Assembly (NCBI GenBank): GCA_016795065.1
Contig: JAEUIU010000002.1
Location: 124,001-188,000 of the forward strand
Length of the DNA stretch: 64,000 nt
From: Phycisphaerae bacterium
GTDB taxonomy: Bacteria; Planctomycetota; Phycisphaerae; Phycisphaerales; SM1A02
Reading direction: 5' to 3'
Below the pieces are notes generated by a model that worked only from the letters and a program-made list of their open reading frames with translations, made no database searches and was not told the origin of the DNA. Every line of letters begins with the position of its first letter. Position 1 is the first letter of the stretch. Below are positions 25,600-35,100 of the stretch, piece after piece. Both the position numbers and the translations under genes were made by a program.

Positions 25600-28500
25600 T
25601 CTCCAGCCGCTCGTCGGGCCGAACGATCACCGGGGTGTCGAGCCGGACGGTGATACGGCCTAGCTCGCCTGGCACAGGCGTTGGCCGGATGGTCGTACGA
25701 ATCGCCGTCGTTCCGAGCTTCACCTGCACGTCTCCTCGGAGCGAGCCCTTCGCTTCCAGCGCGATCGTCGCGACCCTCACTTGGCCATGCGCTACCGACA
25801 GGGCACACCGAAGCGATCCGCCCGCGGGGCCTGCCGTCCGCTGTTGAGTGATCGTCCCCCAGCCCTCAGCGGCGGTAAAGGCCGCCGAGAAGTTGTCGGG
25901 GCGAACGCGCGGGGCGATGCCGACATGTCCCGCCGGACCGTCGTACTCCCATCCGCACGCGGCCAGATACGCACCGTAGCTGGCCATTGCCCGAGCATAA
26001 TGGTCCGAGCACTCGACCTCGTTGTAGGGATTGCGGCGGTGTGGATGGTAGCGATCGTGAACCGATCGGATGACCGCCAGCCCTTCGAGCACCATTCCCT
26101 CCCAGATCATGTGGGCACCGACCTGATGCTCGAAGCCTGACATGCACTCGTTGAAGTACATCGCCGACCAGGCCCCCGGACCGCCGAACGCCGGCGGCTT
26201 CTCGAAGGGGAAACTGGCCATGATCGTGCCGGCCTCGCCCGGCACCGCGTACCAGCGTCCGGCCTTCTGCACGCTGCGAAACGGCCCGACATCAACGAGG
26301 TAGTTGTGCTTCCAGATGGCCCCAAGGGCAGCAAGCGTCTGTTCGCGATCGGTGATGCGGCCGAGCCCGACCTGATGGCACCACGCCTGACCGAGCACCT
26401 GATCGATGTGGCAGCCCTCGAAGACGCCGATCGTGCCGTCGCGCGGCCCGTCGAACACGTGAATGAAGTAGCCATGCTTGCGACTGAAAGTCATCAATGG
26501 AAGCGTTCGCCGACCGCTGGCAAGGATTCGCTTGCATCGCTCGGCGAAGACCGTGTCGCCGACTCGCTCCGCCATCGCCTCGCCGGCCCGCAGTCCCGCG
26601 TGATACATGTTGACCAGCCACGGGACGACGCCCGGCCAATCGGCATCGAGGGTGTTGTGCAGCGGCCCGGTGACGATCCCCTCTTCCGCCGGATCATGGG
26701 CGATCATCGCCTCGATCGAGCGGCGCACGCGAAGCCAGATCCTGCGCAGGAAGGCGTCGTCAGCCGACATGAGATGCTCGCGATAGGCCCGCAGGACCGT
26801 GCCCGCCTGACCGTCGATGGCAAACGTATTGTTATGTTCGGCCCGGAAGCGAATGACGCCGGTATCGGTTGCGAAGGCGACGCCATAGTCCACACGCTCC
26901 CGCTGGTCGCGCTCGAGTTCAGGGAAGATCCGCCCCATCGCCTGGGCGTAGTGCCAAACGTGGGTGCAGGTGCCTGCGCAACAGCCCACGCCCTCCCACG
27001 CCCAGAATCGTCCGTCCTGCCAGCGCTGGCAGGTCGCGGTCGCTAGGGTTGAGGTGTTGGCGAAACTGCGGTCAAGCAGCCAATGGGGAAGAGTCGAATG
27101 GTCGTAGAACGTCTCGCGCCAAAGGCGCACCAAGCGCTCGGTCTCGCCGAGCGATCCTAACAGTTCGTTCACGACGGCAGCCGCATCGGGCCAGCGGGAG
27201 GCATACCAGCGCCCGACGCGCCCCTTGCCCTGGACCTCGAGATTCGGGAAGTGCCACCCGATCACGAACCGACGGGTCAGCGACGCCCCAGCGGCGAGAG
27301 TGAACGGAGCAGCGATGCCGGCATGGAGTTGCTCGGCCAACATCGCCCGCCCGCGGTCGCTGGTGGCCGGCGAGAGTGATGCCTTCCCGTCCTCGACCCT
27401 CGCGGCAAGGTCGGCGATCCCGACCCCCTCGCACCCGATGGCCATCGTCCCGAAGTCGCGAAGACCTTCGAAGCTGGCCGCGGCATCGGGCTCATCGGTC
27501 TGGCGGATCTCGCCCACTCCCACATGACCCCACGCCCCGCGCTCGCGGTCGGCGATGCGCATCGTGACCGTCGTCGACGCGAGGTCGCGCACATCGATCG
27601 CCACCTGGGTCATGCGGTTGTCGTTGCGGCCACTCACCCGCCGAACCACCGCCCCATCGCGGAGGAGTTCAAACGAGGTGCCTTCGTGCGATCCCCCGCC
27701 GATCCAGAGCGAAAGGAAATCGCGCTCGATGGTGATCGCCCGGGTGAGGCTCCCGACGCAGGCATCGCGGCCTAGCACGTCGTTGGCGGGAGCCGCGGCG
27801 TGAGCGTTGGCGACGCGTTTGGTCGGTCCGCCGACATCCCCCTGATAGGCGGGGATCGCACTTCGTTCGATCGGGCCATCACCGAACGATGTCCCCTCGA
27901 CCGTCCATCCGGCGAACCCATCGGCGGTCCAGTCCTCGACCACGAGTTCCTCGCGGGGGTCCGGCCGTTCAGGCTGCCACGGAACCGCCCTCAGAAGGAT
28001 GGCGGTCTGTCCCGCGGCGGAGCGAAGGACGTTCTCGCGCGTGCCGAGCATGCTTCGGCTGTGATGGCAGGCCGCGTTCTCAAGCCACCCGTCAATCGAA
28101 CCGGTGATCTCGTCGGACGACGTGTTCTCCACGGTGATGACAACGATGGTCGCCGGGCAACTCGATCGGTCGGCATCCAACGGCACGAAGGGCGTGAAGG
28201 CCTCCAACGTCACCGCCAGCGGCGTCCGTTCATCGCGATAGGTCACCCGGCCGATCGGATACTGACCGACGAAGGCAACGTCGCGCCAGTCGCGGGCATC
28301 GAGCCGAGCCGCCCCCTGATCGCTCCCCCGCTTCCAGCGCAGTGTGAAGCCCTGACCGACTTCCGAGCCGGTGCCGATCGCGGCGCTCGGTGGTGCGACA
28401 TAGCTCGAGCCTTCGATCGGCCCGAGGTTCCCTCCGGCGTAGGGGGCTGGCGTCGAACAGATTCCCAGCCGTTCCTGGTTGAAGATGTCCCAGTGCCAAA

Positions 28501-28834
28501 GGCGTCCATCGCCCGAGAGGTAGACCGTGCCGGCGCCGATGCCGCCGATCGGCATGCCGATCCGTTGGAGATCCTCGCCACGCACAACGAGCGGCTCGCC
28601 TCGCTCGAGGAGACTTGCCACCCAACCCGTATCCAGGCGCTTGTTGAGCGGTCCATCGTTGGGGTCATCGACTGGAGGGAAGGAACAGGCCGCGCCGAAG
28701 AGTCGCGTCGGCGAGAGGATCGCCGCGACCGCCGCCGAGCGAAGAAACGTCCGACGGGCGAATCCGCCATCGGCCGGTTCGCTTCCATCGGAGGTCGTCC
28801 CACCATCGTCACGGCGTTCCTTCGACTGGCGCAT
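25586..28834 (-). CDS. GH116-like glycosidase (GBA2/bile-acid beta-glucosidase family), Tat-exported
   Basis: 1082 residues from the ATG at 28834, with GGAAG nine bases upstream; an upstream Met at 28891 is less likely. A twin-arginine signal (ARRTFLRSAAVAAIL) indicates folded export. The family signature GMPIGGIGAGTVYLSGDGRLWHWDIFNQ follows soon after. The catalytic half contains WEGVGCCAGTCTHVWHYAQ, whose Glu aligns with the GH116 nucleophile, and NTLDADWPG, whose Asp aligns with the acid/base. GH116 enzymes hydrolyse beta-glucosides, including glucosylceramide, and some act on xylosides or N-acetylglucosaminides; the substrate here is unknown. It is divergent from an FAD oxidoreductase with a 76-bp gap and contains one copy of the 12-mer CGAACTGTTAGG. 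Confidence 0.85.
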   Translation of the reverse strand: MRQSKERRDDGGTTSDGSEPADGGFARRTFLRSAAVAAILSPTRLFGAACSFPPVDDPNDGPLNKRLDTGWVASLLERGEPLVVRGEDLQRIGMPIGGIGAGTVYLSGDGRLWHWDIFNQERLGICSTPAPYAGGNLGPIEGSSYVAPPSAAIGTGSEVGQGFTLRWKRGSDQGAARLDARDWRDVAFVGQYPIGRVTYRDERTPLAVTLEAFTPFVPLDADRSSCPATIVVITVENTSSDEITGSIDGWLENAACHHSRSMLGTRENVLRSAAGQTAILLRAVPWQPERPDPREELVVEDWTADGFAGWTVEGTSFGDGPIERSAIPAYQGDVGGPTKRVANAHAAAPANDVLGRDACVGSLTRAITIERDFLSLWIGGGSHEGTSFELLRDGAVVRRVSGRNDNRMTQVAIDVRDLASTTVTMRIADRERGAWGHVGVGEIRQTDEPDAAASFEGLRDFGTMAIGCEGVGIADLAARVEDGKASLSPATSDRGRAMLAEQLHAGIAAPFTLAAGASLTRRFVIGWHFPNLEVQGKGRVGRWYASRWPDAAAVVNELLGSLGETERLVRLWRETFYDHSTLPHWLLDRSFANTSTLATATCQRWQDGRFWAWEGVGCCAGTCTHVWHYAQAMGRIFPELERDQRERVDYGVAFATDTGVIRFRAEHNNTFAIDGQAGTVLRAYREHLMSADDAFLRRIWLRVRRSIEAMIAHDPAEEGIVTGPLHNTLDADWPGVVPWLVNMYHAGLRAGEAMAERVGDTVFAERCKRILASGRRTLPLMTFSRKHGYFIHVFDGPRDGTIGVFEGCHIDQVLGQAWCHQVGLGRITDREQTLAALGAIWKHNYLVDVGPFRSVQKAGRWYAVPGEAGTIMASFPFEKPPAFGGPGAWSAMYFNECMSGFEHQVGAHMIWEGMVLEGLAVIRSVHDRYHPHRRNPYNEVECSDHYARAMASYGAYLAACGWEYDGPAGHVGIAPRVRPDNFSAAFTAAEGWGTITQQRTAGPAGGSLRCALSVAHGQVRVATIALEAKGSLRGDVQVKLGTTAIRTTIRPTPVPGELGRITVRLDTPVIVRPDERLEITLS
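27156..27167 (-). repeat. 12-mer CGAACTGTTAGG, copy 1
   Basis: It lies inside the GH116-like gene, read as codons GAA CTG TTA GG(A) for Glu-Leu-Leu-Gly. TTA is otherwise rare in this window. Confidence 0.6.
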
Positions 28835-28895
28835 GTCCGGATCTTCCGACGGTCGCGCGTGCTCCGCAACAGGAGCCGCGCCGGCCCACATCGGC

Positions 28896-28901
28896 TACGC
28901 T
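28896..28901 (+). promoter_or_regulatory. -10-like box TACGCT before the FAD oxidoreductase gene
   Basis: TACGCT ends nine bases before the ATG at 28911, and there is no ribosome-binding site. Confidence 0.4.
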
Positions 28902-28910
28902 CCGCTGGCG

Positions 28911-30128
28911 ATGAGCCCCCCCGCCCCAGGTCGTCTGGACGCCACCATCGTTGGCGGCGGTATCGCTGCCCTGTGGCTCCTGGACGCTCTCGACGAGGCC
29001 GGGTACGCAGCCTGCCTGCTCGAACCTGGAGCCTTGGGCCAGGGTCAGACGCTGTCGAGCCAAGGCATCATCCACGGCGGGCTGAAGTACACCCTGCGGG
29101 GGCTCTTCAACCAAAGCGCCAAGGCTGTCAGCGCCATGCCTGGCCGCTGGCGAGACTCGCTCGCCGGAACGCGTCGACCGAACCTGCGAGCGGTGACGGT
29201 GCGCAGTCCCTGGACCTGGATGTGGCGAAGCGAATCGCTCAGCTCACAACTGGCCATGCTGGGCGCTCGAGCTGGCCTTCAGACCAGACCGATGGAGGTG
29301 AGCGCGAGTGAGCGACCTGCGATCCTCGCCGCGGCGCCAGGCAAGGTTTATCGCGTCGACGAACCGGTGCTGGACACGCTCTCCCTCGTGCAGGCGTTTC
29401 GGGCCATGCATGGGGAGCGCATGCTCGCCACCGGCGGATTGGACGCCCTCGACATTTGCCCAGAGTCGGATGGATTCCGCGTCGCCTTCGGCACGGGGGC
29501 GACGTCCCAATCGCTCTCGACCCGGGCGGTGATTCTTGCCGCCGGAGCGTGGAACGAACCACTTCGCCAGACGTGCGGCCTGTCCGACGGGGTCATGCAA
29601 CGGCGGCCGCTCCACATGACGCTCCTTCGCGGGTTGCTGCCCGAGTTGCATGGTCATTGCGTCGATGGTGCGGCGACGCGCGTCACGATTACCACCTCGA
29701 CTGCCGCTGATGGGGCGACCATCTGGCAGGTCGGAGGCCAGCTTGCCGAACGAGGCGTCGAACTGAGCGGCGAGTCACTGCTGCAACGGGCAAGAACCGA
29801 GTTGGAAGATTCGCTTGGCTTGCGCGCCCGCGGTCGTGGGCTCGATCTTGGCGCGGTGCAGTGGGCGACCTACCGGATCGATCGGGCCGAGCGGGCGACC
29901 CGCGCCGCCGGCCGCCCTGAGGATGCCCACGTGTTGTGCGACGGACCTCCCGGCCTCATCACGGTTTGGCCGACGAAGCTCGCCCTCGCCCCTCGCGCCG
30001 CCGAGGCGGTGCTGGACGCCTTGCGGCAGGCAGGCATTGGTGCGAGCGGCCCCGTGACGATGGACGGCATCCGGCCTTCGATCGGATTGCCACCATGGGA
30101 AGGGATCGAATGGAGGTCACTCCCATGA
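28911..30128 (+). CDS. FAD-dependent oxidoreductase (glycerol-3-phosphate dehydrogenase/D-amino-acid oxidase superfamily)
   Basis: 405 residues from ATG 28911; the open frame upstream overlaps the divergent glycosidase and is not used. The N-terminal Rossmann motif IVGGGIAALWLLDAL binds the ADP part of FAD, followed by EPGALGQGQTLSSQGIIHGGLKY, which resembles the DAO-fold flavin contact loop. RAVILAAGAWNEPL is the conserved second FAD segment. The C-terminus closes the nucleotide fold (GPVTMDGIRPSIGLPPW). The substrate cannot be named. Its stop overlaps the next start (ATGA), so it is probably in an operon with the aldo-keto reductase, suggesting a shared oxidative pathway. Confidence 0.82.
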   Translation: MSPPAPGRLDATIVGGGIAALWLLDALDEAGYAACLLEPGALGQGQTLSSQGIIHGGLKYTLRGLFNQSAKAVSAMPGRWRDSLAGTRRPNLRAVTVRSPWTWMWRSESLSSQLAMLGARAGLQTRPMEVSASERPAILAAAPGKVYRVDEPVLDTLSLVQAFRAMHGERMLATGGLDALDICPESDGFRVAFGTGATSQSLSTRAVILAAGAWNEPLRQTCGLSDGVMQRRPLHMTLLRGLLPELHGHCVDGAATRVTITTSTAADGATIWQVGGQLAERGVELSGESLLQRARTELEDSLGLRARGRGLDLGAVQWATYRIDRAERATRAAGRPEDAHVLCDGPPGLITVWPTKLALAPRAAEAVLDALRQAGIGASGPVTMDGIRPSIGLPPWEGIEWRSLP

Positions 30129-30898
30129 CCTCGATGACTTCGCGACGAATCGGGGCCCGCGGGCCGCTGGTGTCGCCGATTGGATTTGGGGCCTTCAAGA
30201 TCGGCCGCAACGAAGGGATCAAGTACGAGAGAGGCTACGACCTGCCCAGCGAGCGTGCGGCGATCGACCTGGTGCGAGCGGTGTGCGAGTCGGGCGTGAC
30301 CCTCCTCGACACCGCACCGGCGTATGGTCTGAGCGAGGAGCGCGTCGGACTGGCCATCGCGGGGCTGCGATCACCCGTGGTGCTCTCGACAAAAGTCGGC
30401 GAGACCTTTGAGGCGGGCCGATCCCACTTCGACTTCTCCCTCGCTGGCATCGAGTCGAGCATCGCCCGCAGCCTCGGCCGACTGGGTGTGGCTCGGATTG
30501 ACCTGCTTTTTCTTCACTCCGACGGGAACGACCTGGCGATCCTCGACGATGGAGAGGCCACGCGGGTGATGCGGAAGCTGCGCGAGCGAGGGACCATTGG
30601 CCTGATGGGCTTCTCCGGCAAGAGCGTCGAAGGCCATCGCCAGGCGATCCGGGAGGGATTCGATGTCCTGATGGTGGAGTACCACCCGCTCGACGTCAGC
30701 CAACGGCCAGCGCTCGAGGAAGCCGCAGCACGAGGAGTTGGCGTTCTCGTGAAGAAGCCGCTCGCTGCCGGCCGACTCGCGCCTGCCGACGCGATTCCCT
30801 TCGCTCTCGCGGCGCCAGCGGTTGCCAGCGCCGTCATCGGGTCGCTGAGCGCCGCCAACATCGCCGAGTGCGTGCGTGTAGCGTCAACGAACTGTTAG
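30125..30898 (+). CDS. Aldo/keto reductase family oxidoreductase
   Basis: 257 residues, slightly short for the family. The family tetrad is recognisable: Asp and Tyr in LLDTAPAYG, Lys in VLSTKVG, and His in LLFLHSDGND. The TIM-barrel C-terminal motif GVGVLVKKPLAAGRL and the NADPH-site region AVIGSLSAANI are present. The start ATG overlaps the upstream stop, with GGAGG eight bases before it, so it is translationally coupled to the FAD enzyme. The TAG stop lies inside the 12-mer CGAACTGTTAGG and overlaps the convergent LysM gene's TAA. The substrate is unknown. Confidence 0.87.
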   Translation: MTSMTSRRIGARGPLVSPIGFGAFKIGRNEGIKYERGYDLPSERAAIDLVRAVCESGVTLLDTAPAYGLSEERVGLAIAGLRSPVVLSTKVGETFEAGRSHFDFSLAGIESSIARSLGRLGVARIDLLFLHSDGNDLAILDDGEATRVMRKLRERGTIGLMGFSGKSVEGHRQAIREGFDVLMVEYHPLDVSQRPALEEAAARGVGVLVKKPLAAGRLAPADAIPFALAAPAVASAVIGSLSAANIAECVRVASTNC

Positions 30899-30899
30899 G
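30888..30899 (+). repeat. 12-mer CGAACTGTTAGG, copy 2
   Basis: It contains the TAG stop of the aldo/keto reductase and, on the other strand, the TAA stop of the LysM gene. The reading frame differs from the coding copies, so codon choice alone does not explain it. Confidence 0.65.
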
Positions 30900-32010
30900 T
30901 GGAGGGCTTCGGCTTCGACTCTGCCTTGGTCTCTGCCGGCTTCGCCGGAATGACCAGCTTCATGCCAACCTTGAGGTCGGCCGGGTCGTCGCCGATGACT
31001 TTTCGGTTCGCGTCGTAAATCAGCTCCCAGAGTGTGTCCTTGCCGTAGTACTTCCGGGAGAGCGAAATGAGCGTCTCACCGGTGGCAACCGTGTGACTGG
31101 ATCCGCCGGAACCTGCGATCGGCGTGGTCCCGGCGGGCGCGTTCGCCGGTGCGGGCTTCGCATCGGCGGGCTTGGCCGGAATGACCAGCTTCATGCCGAT
31201 GGCCATGCGGGCCGGGTCGATCAGCGGATTCGCTTTGGCGATCAGCTCCCACTTGTTCTTGTCGCCGTAGTACTTCTCGGCGATCACGCTCATCGTCTCG
31301 CCGTTGGCGACGACGTGTTCGCGTTTGCCGTCGGCGGAGGGCGTCGAAGGCGGCGTCACAGGCTTCACCGGCGTCGGACCGCCATCGGCGGGCTTCGGAC
31401 CGGGATGCTGCGGGTTGGCCGGTTGCGGATCATTGGGCTTGGGCGTGTTCGCCGGCGGCGCGGACGGGTTGGTTCCACTGCCGGCGGGGTTGCCAACCGG
31501 ATTCGTCGGAACACTGCTCGGATTCGCGTTCGTCCCTGGCGTCGGAGAGGTCCCTGATCCTGCGCCCAAACCGGGCGTGGTGCCCGGCCCAGAAGCCGGC
31601 CCAGAAGCCGGACCAGAAGCCGGACCAGAAGCCGGCGCCGCACTGCCATCACCCTTGCCACCCGACTGCTTCGGAGCGTTCGGGTCGACGGCGGGACGAT
31701 TGGTGTCGCGGGCATCCTTGCCAGCCGGCGTCATCGGATCACTCACCGCAGGACGCGGTTCGATGTTCCCTGACAGCGCCGGCGGCGTGACCGGAGCCGG
31801 AGCGGGAACGACCGGCTTCGGCTGGTTCACAATCGGGGCTTCGGTCCGGCCGGCTCCTGCCGGTGGTGCGCTTGGCTTGGGGCTCACTCCCGGAACGATG
31901 GACTTTCCGGTATCCGGGGTGGCGGCGGGCGAAACGAACGCGAAGTAGATGACGACGCTCCCGAAGAGGGCGACGATCACCGCGATGATGATCTTGGTTC
32001 CAGTGGGCAT
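30895..32010 (-). CDS. LysM-domain membrane protein
   Basis: 371 residues. An N-terminal membrane helix (KIIIAVIVALFGSVVIYFAFV) is followed by about 200 residues of Pro/Ala/Gly-rich linker containing an (ASGP)4 tandem repeat. Two LysM modules come next (HVVANGETMSVIAEKYYGDKNKWELIAKAN and HTVATGETLISLSRKYYGKDTLWELIYDAN), each ending GMKLVIPAKPA. LysM binds N-acetylglucosamine-containing glycans such as peptidoglycan, so this is likely a membrane-tethered periplasmic protein reaching the cell wall. It is 92 bp downstream of secDF. The box TAAGGT six bases before the ATG could be a -10 or, through its AAGG, a ribosome-binding site. Confidence 0.88.
   Translation of the reverse strand: MPTGTKIIIAVIVALFGSVVIYFAFVSPAATPDTGKSIVPGVSPKPSAPPAGAGRTEAPIVNQPKPVVPAPAPVTPPALSGNIEPRPAVSDPMTPAGKDARDTNRPAVDPNAPKQSGGKGDGSAAPASGPASGPASGPASGPGTTPGLGAGSGTSPTPGTNANPSSVPTNPVGNPAGSGTNPSAPPANTPKPNDPQPANPQHPGPKPADGGPTPVKPVTPPSTPSADGKREHVVANGETMSVIAEKYYGDKNKWELIAKANPLIDPARMAIGMKLVIPAKPADAKPAPANAPAGTTPIAGSGGSSHTVATGETLISLSRKYYGKDTLWELIYDANRKVIGDDPADLKVGMKLVIPAKPAETKAESKPKPST
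31585..31636 (-). repeat. 12-bp in-frame tandem repeat encoding (ASGP)n
   Basis: About four units of CCGGCCCAGAAG (variant CCGGACCAGAAG) within the LysM gene linker. The units are nearly identical, which suggests recent slippage. Confidence 0.7.
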
Positions 32011-32042
32011 CGGAAGACCTTACTGAGCTATTGGGTGATCGG

Positions 32043-32088
32043 CCGGTCCGACTCTCCCTCGTCCGCTTCGGGCGAGGGAACGGGCCGG
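32043..32088 (-). terminator. Stem-loop after secDF (terminator-like, no T-run)
   Basis: The inner stem is CCCTCG/CGAGGG (32056-32061 with 32073-32078), continued by a T-G pair and CCG/CGG around loop CTT. The outer arms CCGGTCCG (32043-32050) and CGGGCCGG (32081-32088) pair with one G-T wobble. It lies 15-60 nt past the secDF stop. There is no T-run, so it may slow polymerase or protect the mRNA 3' end rather than terminate fully before the LysM gene. Confidence 0.45.
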
Positions 32089-32095
32089 GGACAAG

Positions 32096-32107
32096 CGAAC
32101 TGTTAGG
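32096..32107 (+). repeat. 12-mer CGAACTGTTAGG, copy 3
   Basis: It contains the TAA stop of secDF (minus strand); read antisense to the gene. Confidence 0.65.
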
Positions 32108-35100
32108 GCGTGGCGGCGCTGGAGGAAACCAACGCGGTGGAATGCTCGATGGAGGCCCGACGGCGTTCCTCTTCCTCTTCCCGACGGCTGTAGATCATCG
32201 GGGCGGCGATGATGACCGACGAAATGGTTCCGGCGACCAGGCCGATGAAGAAGGTGTAGGCAAACGGCCGGATGCCCGTTCCGCCCAGAGCGATCAGGAT
32301 GACCGCCGTAGCGAACGTCGAGCCGCCGGTGAGCACCGTTCGGCTAAAGGTCTGGTTGATCGAGTTGTTGACGCACTCGCGAGTTGCGAACGGCAGCTTG
32401 CCCTTGTTCTCGCGAATGCGGTCGAGGATGACGATGGTGTCGTTGATGGCGTAGCCGACGATCGTGAGGAGGGCGGCGACCACGTTCAGGTCGATGCGGA
32501 ACTCCTCGACGAAGAGCGCCTTGCCGAACGACGTGTGGGCAAGCCACGGTGCCGCAGCCAGGAATCCGAGGCAGCACGTCACGTTGAAGACGAGGGCCAC
32601 AACGGCTGCCGAGGAGTAACGGAACGAACCGAACCGAACCCAGATGTAGATCAACATGCCGATGAGGCTGAGAATGACGGCGATGACGGCCGTCGCCGCG
32701 AGGTTCTCGGCGACGATTGGCGAGAAGCTGGCGATCTCGCGCATGCTCTCCGAAGCCTTGAAGGCCGATCGGACGACCAGCCACTCGCTGCGGGCAAGCT
32801 GCTTGTCCCACGCCTCGAACTCGGCGCTCTGCGAGTTCACACCGGGGTCGCTGACCATGACCGCGACGGAGGTGAATCCCTTCGAAGGGTCACTCGGGTC
32901 GGCCGGGGTCAGGCCGACGACGCGCGACCGGCGCCCTGCCGTGTCAGAGAAGTCCGGCTGCGAACGGAGCCGCATGATGCGGTCTTGAAGTTCGGCCGTC
33001 GTGGCTGGCGGGGTGATGCCGTCGACCACCACCGCAACACCGCCTCGGTAGTCGCCAACAGGCTCCTTGATCTCCGGACGGCCGATGGCCGCCCCCAAGA
33101 GGTCCTTCTCGAGTTGATAGGTTCGCTTGGTGTGGTCCAACGCCGCGGTTGCGTCTTCCGGGCGGTCGCTGGAACCGTCGAACGCGAGCGAGAGCCGCGT
33201 GTTCATGTCGCGAGCGAATTCGCCAGCGATGGCCGCCTTGACCTTGGTCGTGATCTCCGACTCGTTCTCGATGGCGATGGGCGGGTTGCCGACGCGAATC
33301 TGGAAACTCGACGACTCGACTGACGAGCCGGACTCGCCAACGGTGAGGACGTTAGCGGCGCGAAGTTCGTTCAGGATCGGATCGTCCTTACCGAGCCGGT
33401 CGCCGATTGCCCGCACCCGCTCTTCCACATCGGCTCGCGTCAACAGGAGGTTCCCCTCCTTGTCGGACTTCTCGCCACTTGCGGCCTTGCGCGTGTCGAG
33501 CGTCATTTGGACGCCGCCGCGGAACTCGGTCTCGAAGATGTCGCGGCCCCGGCTCACAACGAGACCAAGGGCGACGACGCTCACCGCAATGCAGCCTCCC
33601 CACAGGACGGTGCGGATGCGGACCCAGTCGGTCGACGGGGTGAGCATCCGCGTCACCGCCGGGAAGACGGTTGGGAGCATTGGCACCGACCGCATACCCA
33701 GCCAATCCATGCAGACCATGAAGAGCGTTCGGGTCACATAGAGGCTTGCGAAGAGGGCCGTCGCGACGCCAATGAGCATCGTCAGGGCGAAGCCCTTCAC
33801 TTCCGTCGCACCGAACTGGTACAGCACGATGACGACGATGAGGTTGGTGACGTTGCCGTCGATGATGGCAGGCAACGCCCGGCCGTAACCAAGCTGGAGC
33901 GCCGCACGCAGCGATTCGCCGCGATTGACGATTTCCTCCCGCATGCGTTCGTAAATCAGGACGTTGGCGTCGACGGCCATGGCGACCGAGAGGGCGATAC
34001 CTGCAAGGCCCGGCAGCGTGAACGTGCCATCGATGATGGCCATGATGCCGAAGATCATGATCGCGTGAATCGCCAGACCGATGTTGGCGATCATGCCTGC
34101 GAGGAAGTAGTAGGCGAGCATCAGGAGGCCGGTGAAAGCCACCGACATGTAGATCGCCTCAGCTCCGAGGGCGAGGTTCTCCGCACCGATCGACGGTCCG
34201 AGGACGTTCATCGAGATCGGGTCGGGCGAGAGGCTTGCTTCGAGCGAGCCCGCGGTCAGGACGCGAACCAGATATGCGATTTCCGCATCGCTGAACTTGC
34301 CGGAGATCACGCCGGAGTCGCTGATGGCGCTGTTCAGGTTCGGGGCGCTGTAGACCTGGTTGTCCAGAACGATCGCCATCGGCTGTTGGACGTGCGGCGT
34401 GGTGAGGCGGGCCATGCGGGCACCGCCGGTTGGATCAAGTTGGAAGCCGACAGCGGGCGTTCCGAGCCGCTGGTCGACGGTTCGGAAGACCTGTCGAACT
34501 GACCACTTGTCGCCGGTGGCGTGGGTCAGCGCCTTGGCGTCACTGGTGTAGAGCAGAAGGTAGTAGCTACCCGCGTAGCCGGCACCAACGAGATCTCGGC
34601 CAGCGAAATAGCCGATCGGGTCGCGCTGAAGGGCATCGCGTTGGGCGGCCGATTCCGTCCACTGCTTGACGTCGTTGATCTCGTACCAGCGAGCCACGGC
34701 ACTGTCGGTGTTTCGCGGTCCGCGCTTGGCCAACTGCTCGCGCAGGTCGGCGACGTCGACATCGGCGCCGGAAGCCCGCACCGCAATGTGGAACTCGAGA
34801 ACGCCGGCGCCGCGGAGGAGGCGGATGAGATCTTCCGGATCGTCGAGGCCGGTGCGCTTCGCGAAGTAGGCGTCGTGGGCCGCGACCAGGGGCTCGACCT
34901 GCGGAGCGAGGTGCGGGAATTCCACGCGGATCGCGTCCAACTCTCGCTGACGCGGCGCCGGAAGCATGAGCGGCTTCTTCGCCTCGTCGTAGCGCTGCTT
35001 GAGCGTCACCGGATCGATGTCGGGCTGGGGTTGCACCGAGAGGCCGAGGGCCTTGACCACGCGCGTCTCGCTGAGCGTGGCTCCGAGGATCTTCGAACGA

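Noticed and set aside
27800-29311. 503-residue plus-strand open frame upstream of the FAD oxidoreductase
   Set aside because: Antisense to the GH116-like gene and out of frame with the FAD enzyme; no domain is visible.
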